From the NCBI RefSeq assembly GCF_003177035.1, contig NZ_CP029488.1:1736001-1800000 (forward strand): DNA of 64,000 nucleotides. Direction: 5' to 3'. The notes beneath the pieces were generated by a model. That model was given only the letters and a program-made list of their open reading frames with translations, made no database searches and was not told the DNA's origin. A program made the translations under genes and the position numbers. Within the stretch, counting starts at the first letter, position 1. Each line of letters begins with the position of its first letter. Source of the stretch: Salinisphaera sp. LB1 (GTDB taxonomy: Bacteria; Pseudomonadota; Gammaproteobacteria; Nevskiales; Salinisphaeraceae). Below are positions 17,029-26,114 of the stretch, one piece after another.

Positions 17029-17700
17029 ATGCTCATGAGCCGTTTTATCCATCCATTTTGGCATCACGGTGCGCGCCTCGCCGCGGAGCTCGGCGTCAAT
17101 TGTGTGCTGCCGCTTTTGATCTACGATCAGCTGGCGCCGACCATGGGGGATGTGCGGGCGCTGATGGCGTCATCGGTGCCGCCGATGCTGTGGGCCATCA
17201 TCGAGTTCGTGCGGCGACGACGGCTGGATGCCGTTTCCGTCATGGTGCTCGGGGGTATCGCGCTGTCGCTGCTTGCGATGATCGGCTCGGGGTCGGCGCG
17301 GTTTCTTCAGCTGCGCGAGAATCTCGTGACCGCGCTGATCGGTATGGTTTTTCTCGGCTCGGTGCTGGTCCGGAGGCCGCTGATCTATTATCTCGCCCGG
17401 GCCGGCATCGAGCGCAGCGCTCCGGATCAGGCCGCCGTGTTCGAAGCGCTTCGCCACCAGCCGCATTTTCATCGTGCGATGACGGTCATGACACTCACCT
17501 GGGGCGTGGGCCTGCTGTTGTCGACCGCCGCGGCATGCGTGCTGGTTTTCTCGGTCAGCATCCACGAATACCTCATCGTCCAGCCATTCATCGGTTACGG
17601 CACCATGGGTTTGTTGGTGCTCTGGACAATCGGATACCGGCGCTATTTGCGAAAACGCGCCGACTGGGCTTCCGTGCTTGAGAGCGCGCATGATCCGTAG
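17029..17700 (+). CDS. VC0807-type membrane protein
   Basis: 223 residues from ATG 17029 (ATG 17035 is also possible), with six hydrophobic stretches. The opening resembles the uncharacterised VC0807 family, which is distantly like intracellular-septation protein A: a helix with NCVLPLLIYDQLAP, then ASSVPPMLWAIIEFVRRRRLDAVS. A frame open back to 16960 is less likely because the added residues are polar. Function unknown. It follows the envelope module by 300 bases and may or may not belong to it. Confidence 0.75.
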   Translation: MLMSRFIHPFWHHGARLAAELGVNCVLPLLIYDQLAPTMGDVRALMASSVPPMLWAIIEFVRRRRLDAVSVMVLGGIALSLLAMIGSGSARFLQLRENLVTALIGMVFLGSVLVRRPLIYYLARAGIERSAPDQAAVFEALRHQPHFHRAMTVMTLTWGVGLLLSTAAACVLVFSVSIHEYLIVQPFIGYGTMGLLVLWTIGYRRYLRKRADWASVLESAHDP

Positions 17701-17817
17701 CCACGGGCCGGGGCAGATCGGCCGCCACGCTGCCGGGCGCGAATGATCGGCCGGCGTGAGCCGCATGTCGGTGCGGCGCCGGTTGCCGGGCGTGTCGTGG
17801 GGCTGCAGCTGGGCGCC

Positions 17818-18258
17818 TTATTGGCGCGGCTCCCGCTCGAATTCCTGCAGTGCACTCATCAGGTCGTCGAACTCGCCGTCGTGTTCGGCCGCTGAATCGG
17901 CCATGGCATCGAGATCGTCGGTCGGGATATTTTCGGTACGGGGCGGCGCCGGCGCGTCGTCGTCGCGGGCTGGCGACGTTCCGCGGGCGCCCGCTCGGGA
18001 CGGGCCGGTTTGGGCCGCAGGCTGGGTCATCCCGGGCTGCGATGCCGCGGAGGGCTTGCTGTTCTCGCTGGCCGTTTCGCAGATGCAGGTCTGGTCGTCG
18101 GTCCACACGACCTGCGTGATCTCGGCGCGCCACTGCTTGTTGGCGCGCGTGACGATGCGCACGGTGTCGCCCACCTGCACCGGCTGCTGGGTCTTGCAGC
18201 CCCAGTTGCCATTGCGCAGTTTGCAGGGGCTGGCTTCGACGAGGTCGTTTTCACTCAT
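17818..18258 (-). CDS. small protein with SH3-like N-terminus and acidic tail
   Basis: 146 residues, no family recognised. Residues 1-65 contain a compact beta-rich segment (VGDTVRIVTRANKQWRAEITQVVW) with four cysteines that resembles a small SH3-like barrel. Residues 66-110 are a Pro/Ala/Ser linker. The end is acidic and probably helical (DDLMSALQEF). No signal peptide is seen. Codon use looks like that of the neighbours, which supports a real gene. Confidence 0.6.
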   Translation of the reverse strand: MSENDLVEASPCKLRNGNWGCKTQQPVQVGDTVRIVTRANKQWRAEITQVVWTDDQTCICETASENSKPSAASQPGMTQPAAQTGPSRAGARGTSPARDDDAPAPPRTENIPTDDLDAMADSAAEHDGEFDDLMSALQEFEREPRQ

Positions 18259-18432
18259 GGGTCTTTTGCGGCTCGGGCGTTGGTCTGCGATGCATTGGAA
18301 ACAACGCTATGGGCATGGGCGGGAAAATTCCAGTCGCGCCCCGGCGTGGCGCGGGCCACGGTCGCGTGCCTGGGTCTGTGGCCGGCTCGCGCGAGCCGCA
18401 GATCGAGGGGCGCCCTGCGGCGGGTCGCCGTC

Positions 18433-18873
18433 TCAACGGTCGCCCACATCCCGGCGGGTCCAGTAGCGTTGCATCTCGAGGAAAAGAAACGAAGCCGACC
18501 AGGTGATGAGCAAAAGCCCGGTGAGGGATTCGATACCGGTGAGATAGCGGACGCCCGCCATGGGCTCGATATCGCCGAAGCCGAGCGTGGTGAAGGTGGT
18601 GAACGAAAAATAGGCGCAGTCGAGCACTGTGCCGTTGAAATGGCCCGAGAAATAGCCGATATGCGCCCAGTGCAGCATGCCGTAGTAGGCGATCGCGAAT
18701 ATCCAGACTTCGACCGCGTGGGCGCAAAGCGCGCCGAATACGCCGAGCACGATACGGAAGCGATGCCGGACCGGCAGCCGCGGCAAGATGGTCGTCATGC
18801 GATAGAGTAATTCGTAGTGGATACCCACAGCGAGGGTGACCACGACGATATTGATCACGATAATGCCGAGCAC
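18433..18873 (-). CDS. two-helix potassium channel protein
   Basis: 146 residues from a GTG at 18873. The frame is open further to 19032 (TTG), but the extra part runs through a repeat element and looks non-coding. Helices lie near residues 2-22, 40-65 and 112-135. The pore loop carries the selectivity filter TTLGFGD, close to the TVGYGD consensus with Leu-Gly-Phe. It is a minimal one-domain K+ channel of the inner membrane without an RCK domain. The start is uncertain because no ribosome site stands out. Confidence 0.8.
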   Translation of the reverse strand: MLGIIVINIVVVTLAVGIHYELLYRMTTILPRLPVRHRFRIVLGVFGALCAHAVEVWIFAIAYYGMLHWAHIGYFSGHFNGTVLDCAYFSFTTFTTLGFGDIEPMAGVRYLTGIESLTGLLLITWSASFLFLEMQRYWTRRDVGDR

Positions 18874-18887
18874 GGCAACCGGCCACA

Positions 18888-18960
18888 GTGTCTTGTCACG
18901 GTTATTCTGCCGTATTCGGCATGCCGGTGCGCGCTCGGCACAGGGGGCGACGGCGGCGCC
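18888..18960 (+). repeat. interspersed repeat, copy B
   Basis: Second copy of the element at 1841. It shares TGTCACGG, the GCCGTATTC box (18909-18917), the following ATGCC/ACGCC and a GC-rich tail. The left arm of the palindrome seen in copy A is not conserved here. The copy separates the potassium-channel gene from the gene at 19100. Confidence 0.5.
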
Positions 18961-19099
18961 TGCCCTCGCGAGCGGGGCGCGGTCAGTGGCGCATGGCATG
19001 CCACGCCGCCCGAATATTGCCACCGCGCTCAATGCGGCGTATTCCTTGTTATCGACCGAGGCGGGGTGTTGAACGATTGCGTTGAGCGAGGCCCAACCG

Positions 19100-19657
19100 A
19101 TGAAAGCGCCGTTCCCGATAAGTGAGCTCGATCGCGTGCTCCAGGCCTGTATCGATTTTACCGATCAGCACGAGCCGTACTTCTACTGGGCCCACATTGC
19201 CGACCGTTGCGGCATGGGTAATAACGGCGAAGAGGTCAAGCGCATGATCGCCTGGCTGGCCCGGGTTGATCCGGGGCTTTTGGAGGACTGCGGCCACGCG
19301 GAGGATAACATCCGCTACTTTCGCCTGGGCGTGGAGGCCAGGCGGGTGATGCGCACGGGCGGACTCGGGCCGTATGTTCGCAAGAAGTCGCGCGCCGAGT
19401 CCGAGGAGAGGATCCGCAACTGGACGTATATCGGTATCTCCACGCTGGCCGTGGTCGTATCGCTGTTCGCCCTGAACAAGCCGCCGGCCAATTCGGCCGA
19501 GGTCGGGCGTTTGCGCGCCCAGGTTGCCGATCTGCAAAGCCACCAGGCACGGCTGGAAGCCGCGATCAGGCAGTTGGCGGCCACGCCCGGCTCGGCGCCG
19601 CGGCACGACCGGTCGCCCCCGGCCGCGGGCCGGACCGCGCCCGGCAGGGTTCTGTAA
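19100..19657 (+). CDS. single-pass membrane protein with coiled-coil tail
   Basis: 185 residues from ATG 19100 (GAGG upstream at 19087-19090); an in-frame TTG at 19082 is the alternative. Residues 1-95 look like a winged-helix-type alpha/beta domain (DRVLQACIDFTDQHEP, RMIAWLARVDPG). One transmembrane helix lies at about 108-127 (YIGISTLAVVVSLFAL). A coiled coil follows (VGRLRAQVADLQSHQARLEA), then a Pro/Ala tail. No family is recognised. The N-terminal domain would be cytoplasmic if the helix is inserted N-in. Confidence 0.65.
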   Translation: MKAPFPISELDRVLQACIDFTDQHEPYFYWAHIADRCGMGNNGEEVKRMIAWLARVDPGLLEDCGHAEDNIRYFRLGVEARRVMRTGGLGPYVRKKSRAESEERIRNWTYIGISTLAVVVSLFALNKPPANSAEVGRLRAQVADLQSHQARLEAAIRQLAATPGSAPRHDRSPPAAGRTAPGRVL

Positions 19658-20188
19658 CAAGCCGCCGGGCGCTGGGTCGGCAGCGCATTGCGGCCCGATC
19701 CAATGGCATCCCCTGCGGTGGACGCCGCGCCATGCCTGTGGTGTCGGCTCGGTTGTCATGCGGTCCGTCAGCGCAATACGTCAGACCAGGCCGGTGCCGG
19801 ATTGTTGGGCGGCCAATAATTCGTTTTGGCTTCGAGGGTTGGCCCGCCCGCTCGCCCGACTGAAGGCCGTAATCCGATCAGTACGACCCGGCCGGGCCGA
19901 TTCGGGTGATGCCCCGGGCGTCGGTTCATCTTACAGCGTCGTGCTGTGGCGGCGCCCGTTTCTCCCCTATCCGCGGCTCGCCCGCTCAGAGAAACAAGAT
20001 ATCCACTTACCTCGCGTACTTTTATCATATTGTACTAATTAAATATTTTTCGTTTTTTTGATTTTGTGGCGTGTCGATGTCGATTCAGTACATTAAATAA
20101 TCGGTCTTTGGCACATTGCTTGCTCTACGCCCGGGAATGGCGCGCGGTATGCTGCCGCTTCAGCGCCGAAAATTCACGAGGGTTAAGC
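19658..20188. other. upstream region of the PEP-CTERM gene
   Basis: No gene. Composition falls sharply at 20025-20100 (runs of A and T), typical of a regulatory region. It contains the sigma-54 promoter described separately. The AT-rich part upstream of it could bind an enhancer protein or IHF. Confidence 0.6.
20108..20124 (+). promoter_or_regulatory. sigma-54 (RpoN) promoter of the PEP-CTERM gene
   Basis: TTGGCACATTGCTTGCT matches the -24/-12 consensus (TGGCACG-N4-TTGCW) at every key base except the G after TGGCAC. GG (20110-20111) and GC (20122-20123) have the obligatory 10-base gap. Transcription would begin near 20135, about 54 bases before the ATG. Confidence 0.8.
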
Positions 20189-20806
20189 ATGAAAATGTTG
20201 AAGTGGGGCGCGCTTGCTTTGTTAGTTCTGGTGTCGGTCAGCGCGAATGCGACGATGATCTCGTCGTCCTATAGCGTTACCGCCAATTCCTCCAGTCCCG
20301 GTCTGGTAGTCCATACGCAGGATCATGCCGCGAACCCTTTCACCTATGACTTGAACGTCGGACAGTCGAAAACATTCGGTCTGTTCGATATCTGGACAAA
20401 TGAATACAGCCTTTTGCAGGGGTTCACGTCTGAGCCGATCAGCGTGCAATTCGGCTTCACGTCGCCCACGAGCGGCCAAGGTACGATCAACGGCCAAACC
20501 TACGGCATCTTCACCGGCTTCCTCAACGAGGAGGGCGTGGTGCATTGGGATAACCCGCTGAACTTCGCCTTCGGCCCCAATGGCGACGGCCTGATCCAGG
20601 TCAGCCTGTCGGACGAGACCTTCAACCAAGGCTTTCTGAGTCTCTACGGCGGCCCCTGTGACGGCGCCACCGTCAAGGCGACGCTGAAGTATGTCTCTGA
20701 CCCGAGCCCCGCCGATGTGCCGGAGCCTGGCAACTTCGCACTGTTCGGCCTCGCATTGGGCCTGCTCGGTTTTGCGGCCTATCGGCGTCGTTCGTTGTCC
20801 GAGTAG
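20189..20806 (+). CDS. PEP-CTERM sorting-domain protein
   Basis: 205 residues from ATG 20189 (GAGGG upstream at 20178-20182). A signal peptide (residues 1-21, ending SANA) is followed by a beta-rich secreted domain. The C-terminus is a textbook exosortase signal: VPEPGNFALFGLALGLLGF, then an AYRRR basic end. Such proteins are cut and transferred to a cell-surface or exopolysaccharide carrier by exosortase (EpsH-like). No exosortase or other PEP-CTERM partner occurs in the window. A sigma-54 promoter precedes it and a strong hairpin follows, so it is a single-gene unit. Confidence 0.92.
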   Translation: MKMLKWGALALLVLVSVSANATMISSSYSVTANSSSPGLVVHTQDHAANPFTYDLNVGQSKTFGLFDIWTNEYSLLQGFTSEPISVQFGFTSPTSGQGTINGQTYGIFTGFLNEEGVVHWDNPLNFAFGPNGDGLIQVSLSDETFNQGFLSLYGGPCDGATVKATLKYVSDPSPADVPEPGNFALFGLALGLLGFAAYRRRSLSE

Positions 20807-20825
20807 TTCTGTCGCGCAGGCTGCG

Positions 20826-20864
20826 AATCGGCCGGTGCCTCCTCGGGCACCGGCCGATTTGTTT
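20826..20864 (+). terminator. rho-independent terminator of PEP-CTERM gene
   Basis: ATCGGCCGGTGCC (20826-20838) pairs perfectly with GGCACCGGCCGAT (20845-20857) around a 6-base loop and is followed by TTGTTTT. Confidence 0.85.
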
Positions 20865-21048
20865 TAAGCTTATGGCCTGCCTCGGCCGCCGATGCGATCG
20901 CCTTCGGTTCGCCTGCGCCGCGCTGGAGAATCGTCGGTGATAGAGTCACCCGACCAATTCTGCATGCAGCGTGCGATCGGCAGCCGCAAGGTTAGGCGAA
21001 GATCGATCGGGTCGCACGGTGCCTGTGTCGCGAACAGGAGAGCACGCG

Positions 21049-22077
21049 ATGTCCTATACCCCGTCGGAGAGCCGCTACGAGTCCATGGTCTATCGCCGCT
21101 GTGGGCGCTCGGGGCTGAAGCTCCCCGCGGTATCGCTCGGACTGTGGCACAACTTTGGTGAAGACACGCCGCACGAAACCAAGCGGGCGATCTGCCGTAC
21201 GGCCTTCGACCACGGCATCACGCATTTCGATCTGGCCAACAACTACGGTCCGCCGCCGGGCTCGGCCGAGCGCGCCTTCGGCCAGATCCTGAAGACCGAC
21301 TTCGCCGGCTATCGCGACGAATTGATCATCTCGTCCAAGGCTGGCTATGACATGTGGCCCGGTCCCTACGGCAACTGGGGCAGCCGCAAGTACCTGATCG
21401 CCTCCTGCGATCAATCGCTCCAGCGCCTGGGTGTGGATTATGTCGACATCTTCTATTCGCACCGGGTCGACCCGGAAACGCCGCTGGAAGAGACGATGGG
21501 CGCGCTCGACAGTCTGGTCAAACAGGGCAAGGCGCTGTACGTGGGTATTTCGTCCTACAACGCGGAGCGCACGCGCGAGGCCGCGGCGCTACTCGCCGAG
21601 ATGGGTACGCCGTGCCTGATCCACCAGCCGAGCTACAACATGCTCAATCGCTGGGTGGAGCGCGACGGGCTGGCCGATACCCTGGCCGAGATCGGCATGG
21701 GCGCGATCGCGTTCACGCCGCTGGCCCAGGGGATGCTCACCTCGAAATATCTCGGCGGTATCCCGAAAGGCTCGCGTGCCACGCAAGGCAAGTCGCTGGA
21801 TCCGGACATGCTCTCGGAGCGGGCGGTGTCGCATCTCAACAAGCTCAACGATATCGCCGGACGACGCGGGCAGACGCTGGCCCAGATGGCGATTGCCTGG
21901 GTGCTGCGCGACGAGCGGATCACCTCGGCGTTGATTGGCGCCTCGCGGCCCGAGCAGGTCGAGGACTGCGCCCGGGCCGCCGGCAATCTGTCGTTTACCG
22001 AGGCCGAGCTGGACGAGATCGACAACTATGCCACCGACGAGGACATCAACCTCTGGGCGGCGTCCAGCAATGCCTGA
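21049..22077 (+). CDS. yghZ: aldo/keto reductase, YghZ/MgrA type
   Basis: 342 residues, the usual length of the YghZ group (L-glyceraldehyde-3-phosphate / methylglyoxal reductase, NADPH-dependent, beta-subunit-like AKR14). AGGAGA 8-13 bases upstream fixes the ATG at 21049. Active-site motifs are present: FDLANNYGPPPGSAE (Asp, Tyr), ISSKAGYDMWPGPYG with the catalytic Lys, and YSHRVDPETPLEETM (His). The C-terminal cofactor-binding motif is ALIGASRPEQVED. The role is probably carbonyl detoxification in the cytoplasm. It looks monocistronic. Confidence 0.9.
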   Translation: MSYTPSESRYESMVYRRCGRSGLKLPAVSLGLWHNFGEDTPHETKRAICRTAFDHGITHFDLANNYGPPPGSAERAFGQILKTDFAGYRDELIISSKAGYDMWPGPYGNWGSRKYLIASCDQSLQRLGVDYVDIFYSHRVDPETPLEETMGALDSLVKQGKALYVGISSYNAERTREAAALLAEMGTPCLIHQPSYNMLNRWVERDGLADTLAEIGMGAIAFTPLAQGMLTSKYLGGIPKGSRATQGKSLDPDMLSERAVSHLNKLNDIAGRRGQTLAQMAIAWVLRDERITSALIGASRPEQVEDCARAAGNLSFTEAELDEIDNYATDEDINLWAASSNA

Positions 22078-22904
22078 TGCGCCCGGTGTGTGCCGCGCCC
22101 GGCCCGGGTCTTTACTGATCCGAAGGCGCGGGGTCGTTATCCCGAATCGCTTGCAGACGTCACGAAGCCGAATCTGACCGACTGGCAATCGCTCGAGCGC
22201 GATGCCGAGCGCGGCGACGAAATCAGGGGCCGTGAAGGCCACAGCGGCTGGGAAGTCGAAGTCCGCTTCGATAACGGCACGTCGCCGAAGCCCCGGAGCG
22301 CAAGGCGCCGCGCCGAGCCGCGAAGAAGCGGTCCGGATCGGACGCGAAATCGCCACGATGCGCGACTCCCGATGGTCTCGGGCCGCCTGCGCCCGGCATC
22401 GGGGGCGGCGCGCTCTGTTCTTCAGCGTCGGTCTTGATGCTGTCCGACACGCGGCGGGCTGAATAAGCCAGGGCATTGGGTCGACCAATGCACGCGAATG
22501 CGCGCGAACAATAAGGAAGATCAAGGCGCTGCCGCTTCAGGTGCACGAGCAATCGCGCCGGTGCGCGTTGTGGCTATTCGCCGTATTGCCTCCGCCAAAT
22601 ACGGCACATCCCGTTGCCTTGCCTGACACGAACTCATATCACGACGTAGCCAGGTGTCGGACGGGTTCGGGCGGAGCGGTGGCCGCCGCGACCCGCGCGG
22701 CCCGAGGTGCACCGCCCGGATCCACAGATCAGCATACGACGCCTGCCCGCGAATTCACGCGAGCCGGACGGCTGTAGCACCGATCGCTGACGTTCGGCCG
22801 GGCGGTCGAGGCGCTCAAGAAAAAAGCCGGCCCGCCGATACGCGACATATCGGGCAGGCCACCCGGACCAGGTTGTGCCTGTTCTGAACACGAAGGGAGG
22901 AGCT
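22078..22904. other. long intergenic region with hairpins and a possible gene relic
   Basis: About 830 bases without a supportable intact gene. At 22215-22350 two overlapping frames read like halves of a small conserved protein (GREGHSGWEVEVRFDNGTS, then SREEAVRIGREIA one frame over). This could be a frameshifted DUF2188-like gene, but the match is weak. A hairpin with GCCGTATT/AATACGGC arms is at 22580-22605, and another stem (CCGATA/TATCGG) lies near 22830-22852 just before the chemoreceptor gene. Confidence 0.45.
22580..22605. repeat. hairpin with GCCGTATT / AATACGGC arms
   Basis: Perfect 8-base arms around a 10-base loop. The arm sequence resembles the GCCGTATTC core of the repeat copies at 1862 and 18909 and the GGAATACGGCGAATT stretch at 35658. 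Confidence 0.5.
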
Positions 22905-24683
22905 GTGCAATTCTTGTCGAGTGTCAAAGCGAAAATCACCTGGGCCTTCGGGAGCACCATTCTGGCGTGGGTGGTGCTCTGCGCGCTGTCGCTCTACGCA
23001 GTGGCACAGCTCAATGCGAAAAACGATGCATTGTATTCCACCAATCTGCGGGGCGTGAGTGCGCTGGCCGAGACCAGCCAGACCTACGCGACCATGCTGC
23101 AGAATATCCGTGGCCGTCTGCATGCCGGCCAGCCCGGCGACATCAAGGCCCTGGCCGATGAATTGAAGGACGCGCGCCAGTCGCTGCAGGCCCATTGGAG
23201 CGATTATTACCCGGCGCGTGTTTCGTCGCCTGCCGAGCGCAAGCAGGCCGACAAGCTGCAGAAGACATTCGACAAGCTCAATCCCAAGCTCGACAAGTTC
23301 GCGAAAGTGCTGCGCCAGGGCAAGACCTTTCTCGCCAACGCCTATTACAATGCCCAGCTGTCGCTGCCGCTGACCATGGCCGCGCGTAAGCTCTACGATT
23401 TGCGCGATAGTGAAATGTCGGCCGCCAAGCGTGTTCACGCCAAAAGCGGGCAGATTGCGAAATGGCTGTCGCTGCTGATCGCGGGTACGTGCGCGGCGGC
23501 GCTCCTGGCGGGCGTGATCGTGGCCGTGATCCTGGTGCGTCTGGTGACGCGGCCGCTGGCCCAGGCGCGGCAGCTGGCTGAGTCGATCGGCGATGGCCAC
23601 CTGGATAACGAGATCGCCCATTCGCGCCGCGACGAGTTCGGCGCCATGCTGACCGCCCTCGGCGGGATGCAGCAGCGCCTGGTCGATACCGTGAGCGACG
23701 TCCGGAGCAGTTCGGAGTCGGTCGGCGCCAGCGCGTCCCAGATTGCCAGTGGCAGTGAGGAACTCAATGCCCGGACCCAGCGCCAGGCGGCCAGTCTCGA
23801 GGAGACTGCGGCGTCCATGGAGCAGATGACGGCCACCGTGAAGCAGAACGCCGATAACGCGGTCGAGGCGGAAACGCTGGCGCGTGATGTGCAGACCCGG
23901 TCCGACGACGGCAGTTCGGTGGCGCGCAGCGCCGTGGCGGCCATGGGCGAGATTGATGCCTCTAGCCGCCAGATCACCGACATCGTGAGCCTGATCGAAG
24001 ATATCGCCTTTCAGACCAATCTGTTGGCCCTCAATGCGTCGGTCGAGGCGGCGCGGGCCGGCGAGCAGGGGCGGGGCTTTGCCGTGGTCGCCAGCGAAGT
24101 GCGCAACCTGGCTAATCGCAGTGCCAGCGCGGTCGACGATATCAAGGCTCTGGTGGCCGACAGTGCCTCGAAAGTCGCCGATGGCTCCAAGCAGGTCAGC
24201 CTGTGCGGCGAAGCGCTGGAGACCATCAATACGCGTATCCACAAGGTGAGCGCGCTGATCGCCGAGATCGCCTCGGCCAGTCGCGAACAGGCCGGCGGCA
24301 TCGAACAGGTCAATCTGGCGATCGCCGACATGGATTCGAGCACGCAGGAGAACGCGGCGCTGGTCGAGGAATCCGCCGCGGCAAGCCACGACCTCCAAAG
24401 CCGTGCGCAGGAACTGTTCACCAAAATGTCAGTCTTCCACCTGGGGCAGCATGCGCCGCCGGCCCGCCAGGAGCAGCCATCGGATGAGTCGGCCGATGCA
24501 GCCCCGGTGCGCGAGGACAAGCAGGCTGAGGTCCCGCCTGCGGCGTCTTCCGAGCCTTCGGCGGCGTCCGAGGCGTCCGAGCAGCCCAAGGCCCGGCGGG
24601 CGCCGACTCGAACGCGCGAGTCGGCGGAGACACCGGCGGCCGACGAGCCGGCCGCCGAAGCGGACGAGTGGGCGACGTTTTAG
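22905..24683 (+). CDS. methyl-accepting chemotaxis protein
   Basis: 592 residues from GTG 22905, chosen because GGGAGG (22895-22900) lies 4 bases upstream. TM1 (13-33), a periplasmic four-helix-type sensor domain (34-185), TM2 (187-211), HAMP (212-265) and a long cytoplasmic signalling coiled coil follow. The hairpin tip [18 protein letters not shown] is intact, near residue 370. The C-terminal 80 residues are a Pro/Glu/Ala-rich linker ending in DEWATF, which resembles the Glu/Trp-containing tail that recruits CheR/CheB in Tar/Tsr-type receptors. The ligand is unknown. No other che gene is nearby. Confidence 0.93.
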   Translation: MQFLSSVKAKITWAFGSTILAWVVLCALSLYAVAQLNAKNDALYSTNLRGVSALAETSQTYATMLQNIRGRLHAGQPGDIKALADELKDARQSLQAHWSDYYPARVSSPAERKQADKLQKTFDKLNPKLDKFAKVLRQGKTFLANAYYNAQLSLPLTMAARKLYDLRDSEMSAAKRVHAKSGQIAKWLSLLIAGTCAAALLAGVIVAVILVRLVTRPLAQARQLAESIGDGHLDNEIAHSRRDEFGAMLTALGGMQQRLVDTVSDVRSSSESVGASASQIASGSEELNARTQRQAASLEETAASMEQMTATVKQNADNAVEAETLARDVQTRSDDGSSVARSAVAAMGEIDASSRQITDIVSLIEDIAFQTNLLALNASVEAARAGEQGRGFAVVASEVRNLANRSASAVDDIKALVADSASKVADGSKQVSLCGEALETINTRIHKVSALIAEIASASREQAGGIEQVNLAIADMDSSTQENAALVEESAAASHDLQSRAQELFTKMSVFHLGQHAPPARQEQPSDESADAAPVREDKQAEVPPAASSEPSAASEASEQPKARRAPTRTRESAETPAADEPAAEADEWATF

Positions 24684-24978
24684 CGCGTTTTCCTCGCGGG
24701 TGTCGACCCACGCTTGTTCCGTCCACCGACGTTAAAACAATGCCCTGGCGCTCAGCGCGTAATCCGGCGCGCAATGCCCGGGGTTGCGGCTTGGCCGTCG
24801 GCTTACGCGGCAACAGGCCCTTGTGTCTTGCCGAAGCTGACTGATTAGCGGCCCGTCCAGCGGTGCTCGCTCGGGTGAGCATCCACCACAGGCCCCAAAG
24901 CGGGTAGGGCCGCCCCGACGAAAGGGGCGGTGCGTTATAGTCATTGCCAGATTGTTCTTTCAGTGCGGAGAAACAGGC
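24684..24978. other. spacer with one copy of the AGGGCCTGTTGCCG repeat
   Basis: No gene. It contains the 14-base repeat unit at 24808-24821 (minus orientation). A palindromic GC stretch near 24755-24800 may act as terminator for the chemoreceptor gene. Confidence 0.45.
24808..24821 (-). repeat. dispersed repeat unit (AGGGCCTGTTGCCG), copy 1
   Basis: Exact match to both arms of the hairpin at 30142-30199 and one mismatch from the copy at 35707-35720. All copies lie between genes. Confidence 0.6.
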
Positions 24979-25911
24979 TTGCGCTCCGAAGTGCCTTGGC
25001 TACCTCGTGGCTGGCTCGACCCCGTACACGAGCGCGTTCGTGGCTGGATCATCGATACCGTGGCCACGCACGACAAGTTCGGCATCGACTACGATGCGCC
25101 GGTCGGTGACCGCGGGCTGTTCGGCCCGGATTCGGTGACGTGGAAGATTCATGCCGACTTCCCGGGCATGATGGCCGGCGGTATCGCCGCGCTCATGCTG
25201 CAGACGCTGCACCCCCGCGCGCTGGCCGGTGTGTGGGATCATTCGCGTTTTCGCGAGGACCCGCTCGGCCGGCTGCGCAACACCACGACCTTCGTGGCCG
25301 CGACCAGCTACGCGCCGACGGCCGACGCCGAACGCCTGATCGACATCGTGGATCGCATGCATGCCCGTGTGGTGGGCGAGACGCCGGAAGGCGAGCCCTA
25401 CGACGCGCGCGATCCGGAATTGCTGACCTGGGTGCACTGCACCGAGATGGCGATGTTCATCGAAGGCTACAAGCGCTATCGCCGCGCCGATCTGCCGGCC
25501 GGTGCGGAGGACCGTTATTTCGACGAGACGCGCTGCATCGCCGAACGTCTCGGGGCGCGTAACGTACCGGCGTCGAAAACCGAAATGACCGACTATTTCG
25601 CGGCCGTCCAGCCCCAGCTGCGCTTCGATGAACGTTCGCGCGCCACATTGGCGGTGCTCGAGGCGATGGAGCTGCCGGTGCCGGTGGCCGGCGTATCGCG
25701 CCGGACCTTTCTCGGCGCGGGAGGCGCCTTGTTGCCGGAATGGGCGCGTGTCCACATGGGGCGGACACGGCGCGAGCGGGTGCTCGACCGGGCCGCGGCT
25801 GCCGCGCTCGGGCGGGTTGCGCCACTGATCCGGGCTGCCATGAGCGAAGGCGTGGCCATGCGTTCGGCGCGGCGCTGCGGCGCCGGTCGCGAGGCGCTCG
25901 TCTTCGACTAA
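24979..25911 (+). CDS. MpaB-family oxygenase (DUF2236)
   Basis: 310 residues. TTG 24979 is proposed as start because GGAG lies 8 bases upstream and homology-like sequence begins there; a TTG at 24952 is less likely. The family is named after latex-clearing oxygenase and MpaB-type heme proteins. Its conserved features here are KIHADFPGMMAGGIAALMLQTLHPRA, the WVHCTEMAMFIEGY segment with its histidine, and the FLGAGGALLPEWAR region. Many bacterial members are uncharacterised oxygenases. No signal peptide; no operon partner. Confidence 0.82.
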   Translation: MRSEVPWLPRGWLDPVHERVRGWIIDTVATHDKFGIDYDAPVGDRGLFGPDSVTWKIHADFPGMMAGGIAALMLQTLHPRALAGVWDHSRFREDPLGRLRNTTTFVAATSYAPTADAERLIDIVDRMHARVVGETPEGEPYDARDPELLTWVHCTEMAMFIEGYKRYRRADLPAGAEDRYFDETRCIAERLGARNVPASKTEMTDYFAAVQPQLRFDERSRATLAVLEAMELPVPVAGVSRRTFLGAGGALLPEWARVHMGRTRRERVLDRAAAAALGRVAPLIRAAMSEGVAMRSARRCGAGREALVFD

Positions 25912-26114
25912 TCACCCATTGGAACAGGTGCTGCGCGTTCCCGGCGGTCAGTCGCCCGGCCGGCTCGGCATGGGCCGAATGAACGCTAGCGGCGCCGCGT
26001 CAGCGGACCACTGGCGCCTGTGTTGTCAAAGGGTTGCGTACCAATACGGATAGCCGGGTTGACATCCGGGCGTTACGGTCAGGATTGATCATTCGACCCG
26101 TCGAGCACGACACC

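Noticed and set aside
22090-22437. Intact gene in the 22.1-22.4 kb spacer
   Set aside because: The protein-like stretches fall in two different frames and the family match is weak; at most a decayed gene.
22815-22904. c-di-GMP riboswitch before the chemoreceptor gene
   Set aside because: A stem is present but the conserved GEMM core could not be found.
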